Shown here: positions 1 through 8,227 of the stretch, piece after piece
Layout of the letters: each line of letters begins with the position of its first letter
Numbering within the stretch: the stretch's first letter is position 1
Source of the DNA: Fibrobacter sp.
GTDB taxonomy: Bacteria > Fibrobacterota > Chitinivibrionia > Chitinivibrionales > Chitinispirillaceae
Assembly: GCA_012523595.1 (NCBI GenBank)
Contig: JAAYIG010000150.1
Location: 1-32,437, forward strand
Direction of reading: 5' to 3'
DNA length: 32,437 nt
Made by a program: the position numbers and the translations under genes
Notes under the pieces: model-generated
The model's input: only the letters and a program-made list of their open reading frames with translations
What the model was told of the DNA's origin: nothing
Databases searched by the model: none

Positions 1-335
1 AAATTGAGACTGGCATAATTGAACACCTGGTCTACCTTTCCGACCACTTCCAGAAATTTGGAGTTGCTTGCTCCATACACCAGGTACATTGCCATAGGCC
101 CGGCAGTTGAGATGACAGTGTTGTCACTTGAAAGGTGGAAGGCGGTGATAGGGAAGGCGATTTGATCCATAATGGAATACCCGTCCTCATCGTAGGCTTC
201 CGTTACCTGCCACACTCCTTCCATTCTGCTTTTAGTGGGCCGGTTATCAAAATCCAGAAGCCCGCAGTTAGCGAAAAGCAGGATGAAGATGGCACAGGAA
301 AAAAGTAAGGGTTTAAGCAGATGCACGGATTTCAT
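1..335 (-). CDS. Putative lipoprotein, truncated by the window edge
   Basis: An open frame reads leftward from an ATG at 335 to the edge, about 111 codons, so the C-terminus is missing. A good Shine-Dalgarno (GGAGG, 5 nt before the ATG) fixes the start. The product begins MKSVHLLKPLLFSCAIFILL and reaches FANC near residue 24, a lipobox-like site for lipid attachment after signal peptidase II cleavage. The mature part opens with a short linker and a segment (MEGVWQVTEAYDEDG) typical of small lipocalin-like or META-like secreted domains, but I cannot assign a family. It is transcribed away from the tag-ispD block. Function is unknown; that it is a lipoprotein is inferred from the N-terminus. 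Confidence 0.7.
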   Translation of the reverse strand, partial: MKSVHLLKPLLFSCAIFILLFANCGLLDFDNRPTKSRMEGVWQVTEAYDEDGYSIMDQIAFPITAFHLSSDNTVISTAGPMAMYLVYGASNSKFLEVVGKVDQVFNYASLN

Positions 336-441
336 CGTTTCCTCCGGAATGGGGTTTTCTTTGTAGACGCGGTTCGGCGGAAAATGCGCTCAACCGAAAC
401 GAAATACTAATAATATAGTTCATACTTCCGATTATCAAGGG

Positions 442-456
442 CAGGGGACGGACTAT
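442..456 (+). repeat. 15-bp dispersed repeat, copy 1 (inverted partner at 5267-5281)
   Basis: CAGGGGACGGACTAT followed by a T run lies between the edge lipoprotein and tag. The same 15 bp occurs exactly, in opposite orientation, at 5267-5281. The two copies bracket the tag-ispD-argG-argD-argB block. Confidence 0.75.
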
Positions 457-509
457 TTTTTTACTTTTATAAGCGCTTAAACAGATTTCTGCGGGCAGTT
501 ACGTCCTTG

Positions 510-1088
510 TCAGCTCTTTTTCTTCATAAACCTGAAACACCCTTCCAGATGATCATTGACCATTCCTGTTGCCTGCATAAAAGCATAACAGATTACGCTG
601 CCGACAAAGTTAAATCCGCGTTTCTTGAGATCCTTGCTCATCTGATCGGATTCAGGTGTACGGGCAGGAAGGTCTTTCCAGGTTTTGGGCGGCTTTGGAG
701 GAAAGAGGGCCTTATAATTGGTAAACTGCCAGATGTACTTGTCAAATGTGCCGAACTCTGCCCTGACCTCACGGAATCTCTTCGCATTGTTAACTGCTGA
801 GAGGATTTTCAACCTGTTGCGGATTATTCCGCTGTCAAGCATGAGCTCTTCAATCTTTTTATCGTTGAATGAAGCCACTTTCTCCCAGTCGAACCCTGCG
901 AATGCTCTGCGGAAATTCTCCCGTCTTTTCAGTATGGTGATCCAGGAGAGCCCGGCCTGAAACCCCTCGAGAACAAGCATCTCAAATAGTTTCCTGTCAT
1001 CGTGTACCGGGATTCCCCATTCCTGATCGTGATACCTGATATAATCGGGGTCATCACCCGCCCAGGAGCATCGATTTTTTTGCCGCAA
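510..1088 (-). CDS. tag: DNA-3-methyladenine glycosylase I
   Basis: 192 aa, the normal length for Tag, the base-excision enzyme that removes 3-methyladenine from alkylated DNA. The N-terminus (RCSWAG, then YHDQEWG) and C-terminus (VNDHLEGCF) supply the family's structural zinc ligands: Cys7, His20, His180 and Cys184. The segment GFQAGLSWITILKRRENF is the conserved helix-hairpin region. The gene starts inside the 3' end of ispD (35-nt overlap), so translation is probably coupled to it. The pairing with ispD looks incidental, as the two act in different pathways. Identification is from motif recognition over the whole protein. Confidence 0.95.
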   Translation of the reverse strand: MRQKNRCSWAGDDPDYIRYHDQEWGIPVHDDRKLFEMLVLEGFQAGLSWITILKRRENFRRAFAGFDWEKVASFNDKKIEELMLDSGIIRNRLKILSAVNNAKRFREVRAEFGTFDKYIWQFTNYKALFPPKPPKTWKDLPARTPESDQMSKDLKKRGFNFVGSVICYAFMQATGMVNDHLEGCFRFMKKKS

Positions 1089-1755
1089 CTATCGCCTCCG
1101 CAGTTTCCAGGTCGGAAAGAGTGGTGATTTTAAAATTCTTCGGGTCCCCCCAGGCAATTCCCACCTCCATACCCGCCTTCTGCATCAGTACGGCTTCATC
1201 GGTGGGAGGAGGTTCGGATTCCGACATGCTGTTTAGTGCTGCAATAAGAAGTTTTCTGCGGAAAAGCTGCGGGGTTCCCACTCTGACAAGTTTTTCCCTG
1301 TCAACTGTTTCCAGGGCTCTGTCCCCTTCAAAGGTCCGCACTGTGTCAACTTCAGGGGTGACTGTGATTACACAATCGTAACTGTCTCTTTTTTCCAGAA
1401 TCCTGTCAATCACAAGGTCAGTTACAAACGGTCTTGCTGCATCGTGGATCAAAACCCACTCAGACTCCAGACCACTCAGGCCATTGCTCACCGAATTCCA
1501 TCTCTGCTTTCCGCCGGCAACCACCTCTACTCTCTCGCAGGCATACTTTTCTTTTGCAGAATGGAGCATCTCTGATGGCACCACAAGAACAATTTTTACG
1601 ATGTCTTTACGCGAGAGAAAAAACTCTAAAGAATACTCCAGCATCGGTTTGCCGCCAAGGGGTACAAAGGCCTTGGGTTCCTTATATCCCAGCCGCGTTC
1701 CTGAACCGGCAGCTACGATTACCGCATCGATCTTCTGGTTTGTTTCTTTTTCCAT
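1054..1755 (-). CDS. ispD: 2-C-methyl-D-erythritol 4-phosphate cytidylyltransferase
   Basis: 233 aa, full length for IspD, which transfers CMP from CTP to MEP in the non-mevalonate isoprenoid pathway. The nucleotide-binding signature VAAGSGTRLG is at residues 14-23 with the catalytic Lys nearby (EPKAF). HDAARPFV, VGTPQLF, PTDEA and the C-terminal NFKITTLSDL are also present. The ATG at 1755 has no visible Shine-Dalgarno. It lies only 8 nt past the T run of the terminator that follows argG, so expression may depend on readthrough or on unusual initiation. The 3' end overlaps tag. Presence of ispD implies the MEP route in this organism. Confidence 0.95.
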   Translation of the reverse strand: MEKETNQKIDAVIVAAGSGTRLGYKEPKAFVPLGGKPMLEYSLEFFLSRKDIVKIVLVVPSEMLHSAKEKYACERVEVVAGGKQRWNSVSNGLSGLESEWVLIHDAARPFVTDLVIDRILEKRDSYDCVITVTPEVDTVRTFEGDRALETVDREKLVRVGTPQLFRRKLLIAALNSMSESEPPPTDEAVLMQKAGMEVGIAWGDPKNFKITTLSDLETAEAIVAAKKSMLLGG

Positions 1756-1763
1756 AGGGTATG

Positions 1764-1794
1764 AAAAAAAAGGGGCGTTCAGTACCGCCCCTTT
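1764..1794 (-). terminator. Rho-independent terminator after argG
   Basis: Read leftward, a perfect 9-bp stem (AAAGGGGCG pairing with CGCCCCTTT), an 8-nt loop and a run of at least 7 T. It sits between the argG stop (1806) and the ispD start (1755) and should end most transcripts of the arg block. Confidence 0.85.
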
Positions 1795-1805
1795 GGAAAT
1801 ATGAA

Positions 1806-3008
1806 CTACATCTTTCTTTCGACCAGACCTGCTACTTTCATCGGCAAGCCGAAGAGCTTTATAAACCCTGTGGCATCTTTCTGGTTGTACAGTTCTGTAT
1901 CGGTAAATGATGCCAGGTCTTCGAGATAGAGTGACTTTGGAGCCTTTGTACCGGCAGGTATGATATTACCCTTGTAAAGCTTGAGTTTCACTGTGCCGGT
2001 TACATTTCTCTGCGTCACATCAACAAAAGCGTCCAGAGCCTCTCTCAGAGCAGAAAACCACTGCCCGAAATAGACAAGTTCGGCATATCTGGATGAGATA
2101 ATCTCCTTGAAGTGGCTTGTATCTCTGTCAAGGACCAGCCTCTCAAGCTCCCTGTGGGCAAAGTAGAGTATTGTGCCACCCGGAGTCTCGTAAATGCCTC
2201 TGGATTTTATTCCAACCAGTCTGTTTTCAACCATGTCAATATGACCGATAGCATGCACAGCTCCGATTTTGTTTAGAGTATCGAGCAGTTCCACAGGTCC
2301 AATTCTGCTGCCGTTTACAGCCACAGGTGTTCCCTTTTCAAAAGCGATCTCCACGTATTCGGCTTTATCAGGAGCTTTTTCGACTGTATTGGAAAGCGTG
2401 TACACGTCATCCGGTGGTTCGTTTCCCGGACTCTCAAGAACACCGCCTTCATGGCTTATATGCCAGATGTTCCGGTCCTCTGAGTAGATTCTCTTCTTTG
2501 ACTGGCTGATAGGCACATTGTGTTTTTCCGCGTAAGCGATGCAGTCTTCTCTGGAATGCATGGTCCAGAGAGGATCTTTCCATGGGGAGATTATTTTCAG
2601 ATTCGGATCCAGCGCCATTATTGTGAGCTCAAACCGGACCTGATCATTTCCTTTCCCTGTAGCGCCATGAGCTATGGCACTTGCTCCCTCCTTATGTGCG
2701 ATCTCAACCGCCCGTTTGGCAATAAGCGGTCTTGCGAAGCTGGTTCCCAGAAGGTAAGATCCCTCGTAAACCGCTCCGGCCCGAAGGGTAGGGAAGATAT
2801 AATCGGCTACAAACTCACTGGTGAGGTCTTCGATGTACAGCTTTGATGCACCGGTTTTTAATGCTTTCTCTTCCAGACCGCTCAGTTCTTCCTGCTGCCC
2901 CAGATCGGCACACATGGCTATCACTTCACAATTGTAGTTCTCCTTGAGCCATGGAATCATTATTGAAGTGTCAAGACCGCCGGAATAAAGCAAAACTACC
3001 TTTTCCAT
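1806..3008 (-). CDS. argG: Argininosuccinate synthase
   Basis: 400 aa, the usual length. It joins citrulline and aspartate with ATP to give argininosuccinate, the penultimate step of arginine synthesis. The N-type ATP pyrophosphatase loop YSGGLDTS is at residues 8-15. [14 protein letters not shown] and the later [13 protein letters not shown] and [16 protein letters not shown] segments are characteristic of the family. The ATG at 3008 has an AAGGA Shine-Dalgarno 8 nt upstream. It follows argD by 34 nt and is the last gene of a leftward argB-argD-argG run that ends at the terminator. argH, argC, argJ and argF are not in the window. Confidence 0.97.
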   Translation of the reverse strand: MEKVVLLYSGGLDTSIMIPWLKENYNCEVIAMCADLGQQEELSGLEEKALKTGASKLYIEDLTSEFVADYIFPTLRAGAVYEGSYLLGTSFARPLIAKRAVEIAHKEGASAIAHGATGKGNDQVRFELTIMALDPNLKIISPWKDPLWTMHSREDCIAYAEKHNVPISQSKKRIYSEDRNIWHISHEGGVLESPGNEPPDDVYTLSNTVEKAPDKAEYVEIAFEKGTPVAVNGSRIGPVELLDTLNKIGAVHAIGHIDMVENRLVGIKSRGIYETPGGTILYFAHRELERLVLDRDTSHFKEIISSRYAELVYFGQWFSALREALDAFVDVTQRNVTGTVKLKLYKGNIIPAGTKAPKSLYLEDLASFTDTELYNQKDATGFIKLFGLPMKVAGLVERKM

Positions 3009-3042
3009 AATATTAATCCTTTGTATTTAGTCAGTTTTGTAG

Positions 3043-4272
3043 TTACTTTCTGCTCAGAACTCCACTGAAAATGGCCACTGCCTTGTTGATCTCAGATTCA
3101 CTGACCGTCAAAGGCGGCATGAACCGGATTGTGTTTTTTCCCGCCTTCACTACCAGCAGTCCCTTCTTTCTGCACTCAGACACTACCGCTGCAGGATCGT
3201 CTTTCAGTTGTACCCCAAGAAGAAGACCTGTGCCTCTGATGTCCTCAATGTCCTGGAACATTTTTTTGAGAGCAGAGAGTTTCTTTTTGAGATAACTGCC
3301 TTTCTGCTTTACACCTTTCAGAAATTGCTTTTCTGAGATGATTTTAAGCAGTTCACATCCAAGTGCGCATGCTACCGGATTACCCCCGAAAGTGGTGCCG
3401 TGGTCGCCGGGTGAAATCGCTGATGCAAACTTTTCACTGCAGACCACTACTCCAAGAGGCAGCCCGCCACCTATCGGCTTGGCAAGTGTCATCATGTCCG
3501 GGATCACCTTATGCTGCTCATAATTCCAGAGAGTTCCGGTTCTGCCCATACCGCACTGGATCTCATCGAATATAAGGGCGATCGACTTTTTCTCCGTGTA
3601 TTCTCTTAAGAATTTCAGAAATTCGGTTGAAGCCGGATTGACTCCGCCCTCGCCCTGAAGAGGTTCAACTATGACAGCCGCAAACTTGTGAGAGTCAAGT
3701 ATCTTTTTTACAGCTTTTATATTATTGAGCTCCGAGGAGTGAAAACCCTCCAGAAGAGGCTCAAATCCCTCATGAAACTTCTTCTGAGGAGTGGCGCTTA
3801 GAGCCCCGTAGGTTCTGCCGTGAAATGCACTGCAAAACGAAAGAACATGATATTTCCCTTTAATTACTGATGCTTTTTTTCTGGCGAACTTTATAGCTGC
3901 CTCGTTTGCTTCGGTTCCACTGTTGCAGAAGAAAACCCTGTCGCCAAAACTGTGCTTCAGAAGCTTTTCAGCCAGGTCGATCTGTGCCTGTGAATAGTAG
4001 AGGTTCGATGTGTGGATAACCATCGAGCCCTGCTTTTTCAAGGCAGCGATAAGCGCCGGATGAGCATGGCCGAGTGCATTGACAGCTATTCCGGATCCGA
4101 AATCGAGGAATTTTTTATTATCTGAATCGTAAAGATAAACGCCTTTCCCCTTGACAATAGGGGCACCGTCCCGCTTATATGTGGGTACAAAAAGTGAATC
4201 GATATTTTTCATTTCATTTTTCCCGTTTGTGATGTGATTGTTTTTCCTGGTTGACTCATTTACAAGAGTCAT
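3043..4272 (-). CDS. argD: Acetylornithine aminotransferase
   Basis: 409 aa class-III PLP-dependent aminotransferase that converts N-acetylglutamate semialdehyde to N-acetylornithine. Visible family features are the cofactor loop NSGTEANEAAIKFAR, FDEIQCGMGRTG (Asp236 contacts the pyridine nitrogen) and the Schiff-base lysine in TLAKPIGGG (Lys265). The ATG at 4272 has AGGAG about 7 nt upstream and is my choice. A second start at Met21 (MKNIDSLFVPTYKR) matches the usual family N-terminus, so the first 20 Asn/Lys-rich residues may be an extension. Given the arg neighbours, ArgD is favoured over ornithine or succinylornithine transaminase. Confidence 0.95.
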   Translation of the reverse strand: MTLVNESTRKNNHITNGKNEMKNIDSLFVPTYKRDGAPIVKGKGVYLYDSDNKKFLDFGSGIAVNALGHAHPALIAALKKQGSMVIHTSNLYYSQAQIDLAEKLLKHSFGDRVFFCNSGTEANEAAIKFARKKASVIKGKYHVLSFCSAFHGRTYGALSATPQKKFHEGFEPLLEGFHSSELNNIKAVKKILDSHKFAAVIVEPLQGEGGVNPASTEFLKFLREYTEKKSIALIFDEIQCGMGRTGTLWNYEQHKVIPDMMTLAKPIGGGLPLGVVVCSEKFASAISPGDHGTTFGGNPVACALGCELLKIISEKQFLKGVKQKGSYLKKKLSALKKMFQDIEDIRGTGLLLGVQLKDDPAAVVSECRKKGLLVVKAGKNTIRFMPPLTVSESEINKAVAIFSGVLSRK

Positions 4273-4308
4273 TAGGAACTCCTGCCTGGTGTATTGTTTC
4301 CGGGCAGA

Positions 4309-5088
4309 TTACCTGTGAATCACTGTTCCGGTGGAAGTTGAAGTGGAAAGCTCGTTAAGAAGCGTCTCACTGCCCCTCCATCCGCAGATATGTACGCGTC
4401 CAACTCCGCGATGGACTGCATCAGCAGCCGAGCGGAGCTTAGGTATCATACCTCCTGTTATGTGACCGCGGGCAATTAGATCTTCTATTTCGGATGTGCG
4501 TATCTCTTTTTTCACTTCATCGTTTATCAGAACTCCTGGAACATCGGATACGAATATGAGGTCGTCAGCCTCCAGAGCCATTGCCAGTTCGCTTGCTGCC
4601 AGGTCAGCATTGACATTGTAGATGGCGCCATTATTATCCCGGGAGATCGGAGAGACCACTGGGACAATGCTGTTTTGTTTACAGATAGATATAAGTGTTG
4701 TGTTAACCTGTTCTATTTTGCCCACAAGACCGATATCCTGGCCTCTCATGGTCATCTTTGAGGCCAGAAAGAGATTGGAATCAACGCCGCTGAAACCGGC
4801 TGCTGAGACTCCTCCGAGAAGCAGTGCATTGACAATTCTTTTGTTTACATCGCCAGAAAGCACCATCTGTACGATTTTTACCATCTCGGCATCGGTAACC
4901 CGCATCCCTTCCACAAATGTAAATTCCTTGTTGAGCAGGTCCAGATGTCTTGCTATGTCTTTGCCACCTCCGTGTACAATGACCGGAAAAGATTGAGGCA
5001 TCAGCTTCTTTATACTTTGACCCAGTTGAATAAGAAGCCCCTCGGCATCGACTGTCGCTCCACCAATCTTGATACACACCGTCCTCAT
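4309..5088 (-). CDS. argB: Acetylglutamate kinase
   Basis: 259 aa amino-acid kinase that phosphorylates N-acetylglutamate with ATP, the second arginine step. The N-terminal KIGGATVD and VIVHGGGKDIARHL carry the phosphate-binding glycines and lysine. NVNADLAASELAMAL and GGMIPKLRSA near the C-terminus are the substrate and ATP-side motifs, including the conserved Lys of the MIPK segment. The ATG at 5088 has AAAGGAGAGG upstream. It is the first gene of the leftward arg block, about 90 nt downstream of a palindrome that overlaps a likely promoter. A related LysW-aminoadipate kinase is less likely beside argD and argG. Confidence 0.92.
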   Translation of the reverse strand: MRTVCIKIGGATVDAEGLLIQLGQSIKKLMPQSFPVIVHGGGKDIARHLDLLNKEFTFVEGMRVTDAEMVKIVQMVLSGDVNKRIVNALLLGGVSAAGFSGVDSNLFLASKMTMRGQDIGLVGKIEQVNTTLISICKQNSIVPVVSPISRDNNGAIYNVNADLAASELAMALEADDLIFVSDVPGVLINDEVKKEIRTSEIEDLIARGHITGGMIPKLRSAADAVHRGVGRVHICGWRGSETLLNELSTSTSTGTVIHR

Positions 5089-5178
5089 GCGATCCGAACC
5101 TCTCCTTTTGACAGAATTCCAGGGGATCGAAATCAGGGAAAGTCATATAAAATAAATAATGGGCTTTGTTGGTGGTGC

Positions 5179-5212
5179 CTTGTAATTATAAAACAGAGTT
5201 TTAAATTACAAG
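5179..5212. promoter_or_regulatory. 34-bp palindrome over the probable argB promoter
   Basis: Arms CTTGTAATT and AATTACAAG continue inward as TAAAAC and GTTTTA, giving 15 paired bases with one bulged A and a 3-nt AGA centre. On the minus strand the left arm contains TATAAT (5190-5185) with TTGTAA 15 bp upstream, so the palindrome covers a plausible argB promoter. It does not resemble the E. coli ARG box (TGAAT-N4-ATTCA). A repressor site is the natural reading, but the regulator is unknown. Confidence 0.6.
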
Positions 5213-5266
5213 TGTTTTCATCGAGGTGGCTTATCGAGTTTATTTGTTTTTGAGAAAAGCAAAAAG

Positions 5267-5281
5267 ATAGTCCGTCCCCTG
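5267..5281 (-). repeat. 15-bp dispersed repeat, copy 2 (inverted)
   Basis: ATAGTCCGTCCCCTG is the exact reverse complement of 442-456. Both copies have an A/T homopolymer flank on the same side of the motif. Confidence 0.75.
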
Positions 5282-5507
5282 GATTTTATATTTTCATCTC
5301 GAAGTCCCTTTTCAAACATATAGATATATGGAACCATAATCTTCCAACCCCAACCCCCGAAAAAAACTGTGTACAATTTTATTAACCTGTTTCAAGACAC
5401 TGATCGATACTTTAAATCTGTCACCCGGCTCTGAAAACACAATCAAATAACAAACATCAGAATTTAATTTATTTTGTCTTTTTCCCTTTACGTTATGAAA
5501 AACAAAG

Positions 5508-5536
5508 TTGTCAAAAACCAAAAAAAGAGGTATTAT
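5508..5536 (+). promoter_or_regulatory. Sigma-70-type promoter for the LacI/GGDEF gene
   Basis: TTGTCA (5508-5513), a 17-bp spacer, then TATTAT (5531-5536); five of six consensus bases in each box. The expected start is near 5543, giving a leader of about 98 nt before the ATG at 5641. Confidence 0.6.
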
Positions 5537-5640
5537 ATACAGGGGTGTTCTCTTTCAATCAAGAAATCTGAAATGATGCCGCTTCTCCATCTAGATGGGC
5601 CGGAAACTCAGGTTTCGTACAAGGATATTCCAGGGTTTTT

Positions 5641-7965
5641 ATGAAAAGAAGAAAGACCAGAAAATCCAGACCCACAGTTGGTCTTTTCATTTCTGACCTG
5701 GAAAATGCCTATACCTATAACCTCTATATGGGGGCCATGGATGCTGCGCAGAGAAGTGATTCAAATCTTGTAATTTTCCCCGGCAAATCTCCCAAAGCCC
5801 CCTATGAATTCGACTATCAGTTTAATGCCGTTTATGAACTACCCTCTGCTGAATCAATCGATGCTTTGATACTGGCTACAGGAACAATCACAAATTTTCT
5901 GTCGTATGAGGAGTTTGAGGCATTTTACAAGAGATATGAGGGAATTCCACTTATAAGTATCTCTATCCCGCTTAGCGGTATCTCCAGTGTCCTGATCGAC
6001 AACAAAATCGGCATGAAAAGAGCATTCTCTCATCTGATTAAGGATCACAATCTCAGGAAAATCGCCTTTATCCGTGGCCCGGAAAGCAATGCCGAAGCAC
6101 AGGAAAGATACCTGGTTTATAAAGAAGCACTTCAGGAAAACGGAATCGAATTTGATCCAGCGCTTGTCTATGAGGGAGATTTCACCTTTTACTCCGCTTT
6201 CAAAGCGATAAATGAGCTTCTGGAAGAGAGGAAAGTGAAATTCGATGCTGTTTCTGCTGCAAACGACGAGATGGCTCTCAGTGTAATGCAGGCATTGCAA
6301 AACAGAGGCTTCCGTATCCCGGCAGATGTAGCCATAATTGGTTTTGATAATGTGGAAAGTGCAAAATTCAGCACACCATCACTTACAACCGTTTCCCAGC
6401 CAATCTATGAACAAGCTCAGAAGGCATTTCAGATTGCACTCGACATGATAAACGGGGGACCTGTGGTAAACCATACCCTTGAGACACAGCTTGTGATCAG
6501 GGAATCCTGTGGATGCATGTCGCAATCTGTAAAAGCTATAGATCTCTGCAGTGTCAGGAAAAAAAGGTGTGCAACCTTAGACGATGATTCTCTTCATAAG
6601 AAATACTCCTTTGAAGACCGTCCCTTTATTCATGATAAGATGATGCAACTGCTTGGGGACCTTTGTAAACTCGATGTGTGCTGCAGTGAGGTCGACAGAA
6701 AATGTAGATGGATTAAAAGCAGAATCACGGAAATACTCTCATCGGAGTATATAGAGGAAGATGATATCCTTACATTTCATAATCTGATCACTGATCTGCG
6801 TCATAAGCTCCTTTGGGCTGCTGATGATGTGGAGAAGATTGCCAGGCTCGAGGACTTTTTTCACCAGGCCCGTGTCATTTTCATGGAATCAGCACTCAAG
6901 ATAAACTCCAAGAAATGGGCACTGCACAAGAAAGATTTTCGTGGTTTGAGAGTAATCCTGAATCTTCTTATTTCCAATGTTTATGACAGAAACAAGACCC
7001 TCAAGACGATAATCCCGCAGCTTAAGTCTATGGGGATATCAAGCTGCTATATCTATTTATATGAGAATTCCTATGTTCATGGAAGAACCGACCGCTGGAA
7101 GTTCCCTCGCAACATCAAACTGTCCATGTCCTACGGGCATCCTGAACTTGCTGAAAAACTGCTGAAAACCGGAACGATAGCTACAAAGAATATATTGAAA
7201 AAGGAACTGTTTACTGCTGAAAAACGCTACACGGCCGTTGTTCTTCCGCTGTTTTACATGGAGGAGCAGCTTGGGTTCCTGGTGTCGGAAATCGACTTTA
7301 TTGACAGTCTGCTTTTTGAATCACTGGTAGTGGAGATCAGCTGTGCACTGAAACTGATGTACCTGATGAAAACGAGGCAGGAGATCGAGGAGAAGCTAAG
7401 GTACGCTCTGTTAGAACTTGAGGAATATAATCAGCAGCTCAATGATATCTCACAGACTGATGAGCTTACCGGACTTCTTAACCGCAGGGGATTCCTGAAT
7501 CACTCCAGACACGATCTTAATGTGTCGAGGCGGATGGGGATAGACGGGCTGCTGTTCTTTGCGGATCTTGATGGACTGAAAAAGATCAATGATACTTACG
7601 GTCACGAGGAAGGTGACAACGCTATAAAAGCTGTGGCTGTAATCCTGAGAAAGACATTCAGGGAGGTCGATATAATCTCAAGAATCGGTGGGGATGAGTT
7701 CACTATCTTTACCATAAACACCTCCATGGATATGTTAGCAGATCTGCAGAAACGGATACACGACCTGTTGGAAGAGTACAACAGCACATCCGGAAAACCC
7801 TACAAGGTCTCTTTCAGCATCGGCGCAGTCCCCTTCTCTGCCACAGGGACGGAAAATATTGAAACCCTGCTTAGCCAGGCCGACCAGCTTCTTTACAAGC
7901 AAAAAAAATTGAACAAAATGAAGCAGAGAAAGCGTTTGCGCCTGGAAAAAACAGATAAACCGTAA
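5641..7965 (+). CDS. LacI-type ligand-sensor diguanylate cyclase
   Basis: 774 aa. Residues about 10-295 form a LacI/periplasmic-binding-protein fold (RPTVGLFISD, HNLRKIAFIRGP, DAVSAANDEMALSVMQAL, VAIIGFDN), ending in the VIRESCGC segment usual at the end of such sensors. There is no LacI helix-turn-helix and no signal peptide, so the sensor acts in the cytoplasm on an enzyme rather than on DNA. Residues about 300-610 are a mostly helical/GAF-like middle. The C-terminal GGDEF domain (from DELTGLLNRRGF) has an intact GGDEF at 683-687 and an inhibitory I-site RxxD (REVD) five residues earlier. It probably makes cyclic di-GMP in response to a sugar-like ligand. The ATG lacks a clear Shine-Dalgarno. 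Confidence 0.88.
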   Translation: MKRRKTRKSRPTVGLFISDLENAYTYNLYMGAMDAAQRSDSNLVIFPGKSPKAPYEFDYQFNAVYELPSAESIDALILATGTITNFLSYEEFEAFYKRYEGIPLISISIPLSGISSVLIDNKIGMKRAFSHLIKDHNLRKIAFIRGPESNAEAQERYLVYKEALQENGIEFDPALVYEGDFTFYSAFKAINELLEERKVKFDAVSAANDEMALSVMQALQNRGFRIPADVAIIGFDNVESAKFSTPSLTTVSQPIYEQAQKAFQIALDMINGGPVVNHTLETQLVIRESCGCMSQSVKAIDLCSVRKKRCATLDDDSLHKKYSFEDRPFIHDKMMQLLGDLCKLDVCCSEVDRKCRWIKSRITEILSSEYIEEDDILTFHNLITDLRHKLLWAADDVEKIARLEDFFHQARVIFMESALKINSKKWALHKKDFRGLRVILNLLISNVYDRNKTLKTIIPQLKSMGISSCYIYLYENSYVHGRTDRWKFPRNIKLSMSYGHPELAEKLLKTGTIATKNILKKELFTAEKRYTAVVLPLFYMEEQLGFLVSEIDFIDSLLFESLVVEISCALKLMYLMKTRQEIEEKLRYALLELEEYNQQLNDISQTDELTGLLNRRGFLNHSRHDLNVSRRMGIDGLLFFADLDGLKKINDTYGHEEGDNAIKAVAVILRKTFREVDIISRIGGDEFTIFTINTSMDMLADLQKRIHDLLEEYNSTSGKPYKVSFSIGAVPFSATGTENIETLLSQADQLLYKQKKLNKMKQRKRLRLEKTDKP

Positions 7966-8126
7966 AAATACGGCCTCCATTAAACCTTTTAACCCCTGTT
8001 TATACTTCCCCTTGCGTATCTCCCCCCGGGATCATACAATATTCTGGGGTTGGTCCCTACAACTGCTCTTGACTCTGTGTAAGATTCTGTTAATAAAGGG
8101 GATAGGGGGAGTTGAAGTAAAAAACC

Positions 8127-8155
8127 TTGACTCAATACCCAATATGTTGTATCTT
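8127..8155 (+). promoter_or_regulatory. Sigma-70-type promoter for smc
   Basis: TTGACT (8127-8132), exactly 17 bp, then TATCTT (8150-8155), about 70 nt before the smc start. The rest of the 7966-8227 gap shows nothing else I can name. Confidence 0.55.
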
Positions 8156-8227
8156 GAATACTTCTGATAGCAACGTATTGTATTTATAAGAAGATTACGC
8201 CCATTTTTCATAATTAGAGGAAAACAC

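Larger units (their letters stand above)
5089..5507. other. Divergent intergenic region between argB and the GGDEF gene
   Basis: The whole gap runs from 5089 to 5640. It is AT-rich with no convincing gene. It holds the argB-side palindrome (5179-5212), the second copy of the 15-bp repeat (5267-5281) and the rightward promoter at 5508-5536. A leftward frame in 5312-5521 lacks a usable start and any coding character. Confidence 0.6.

Noticed and set aside
5312-5521. Leftward 69-aa frame upstream of the GGDEF gene
   Set aside because: TTG start without signals, AT-rich intergenic composition, and it overlaps the rightward promoter.
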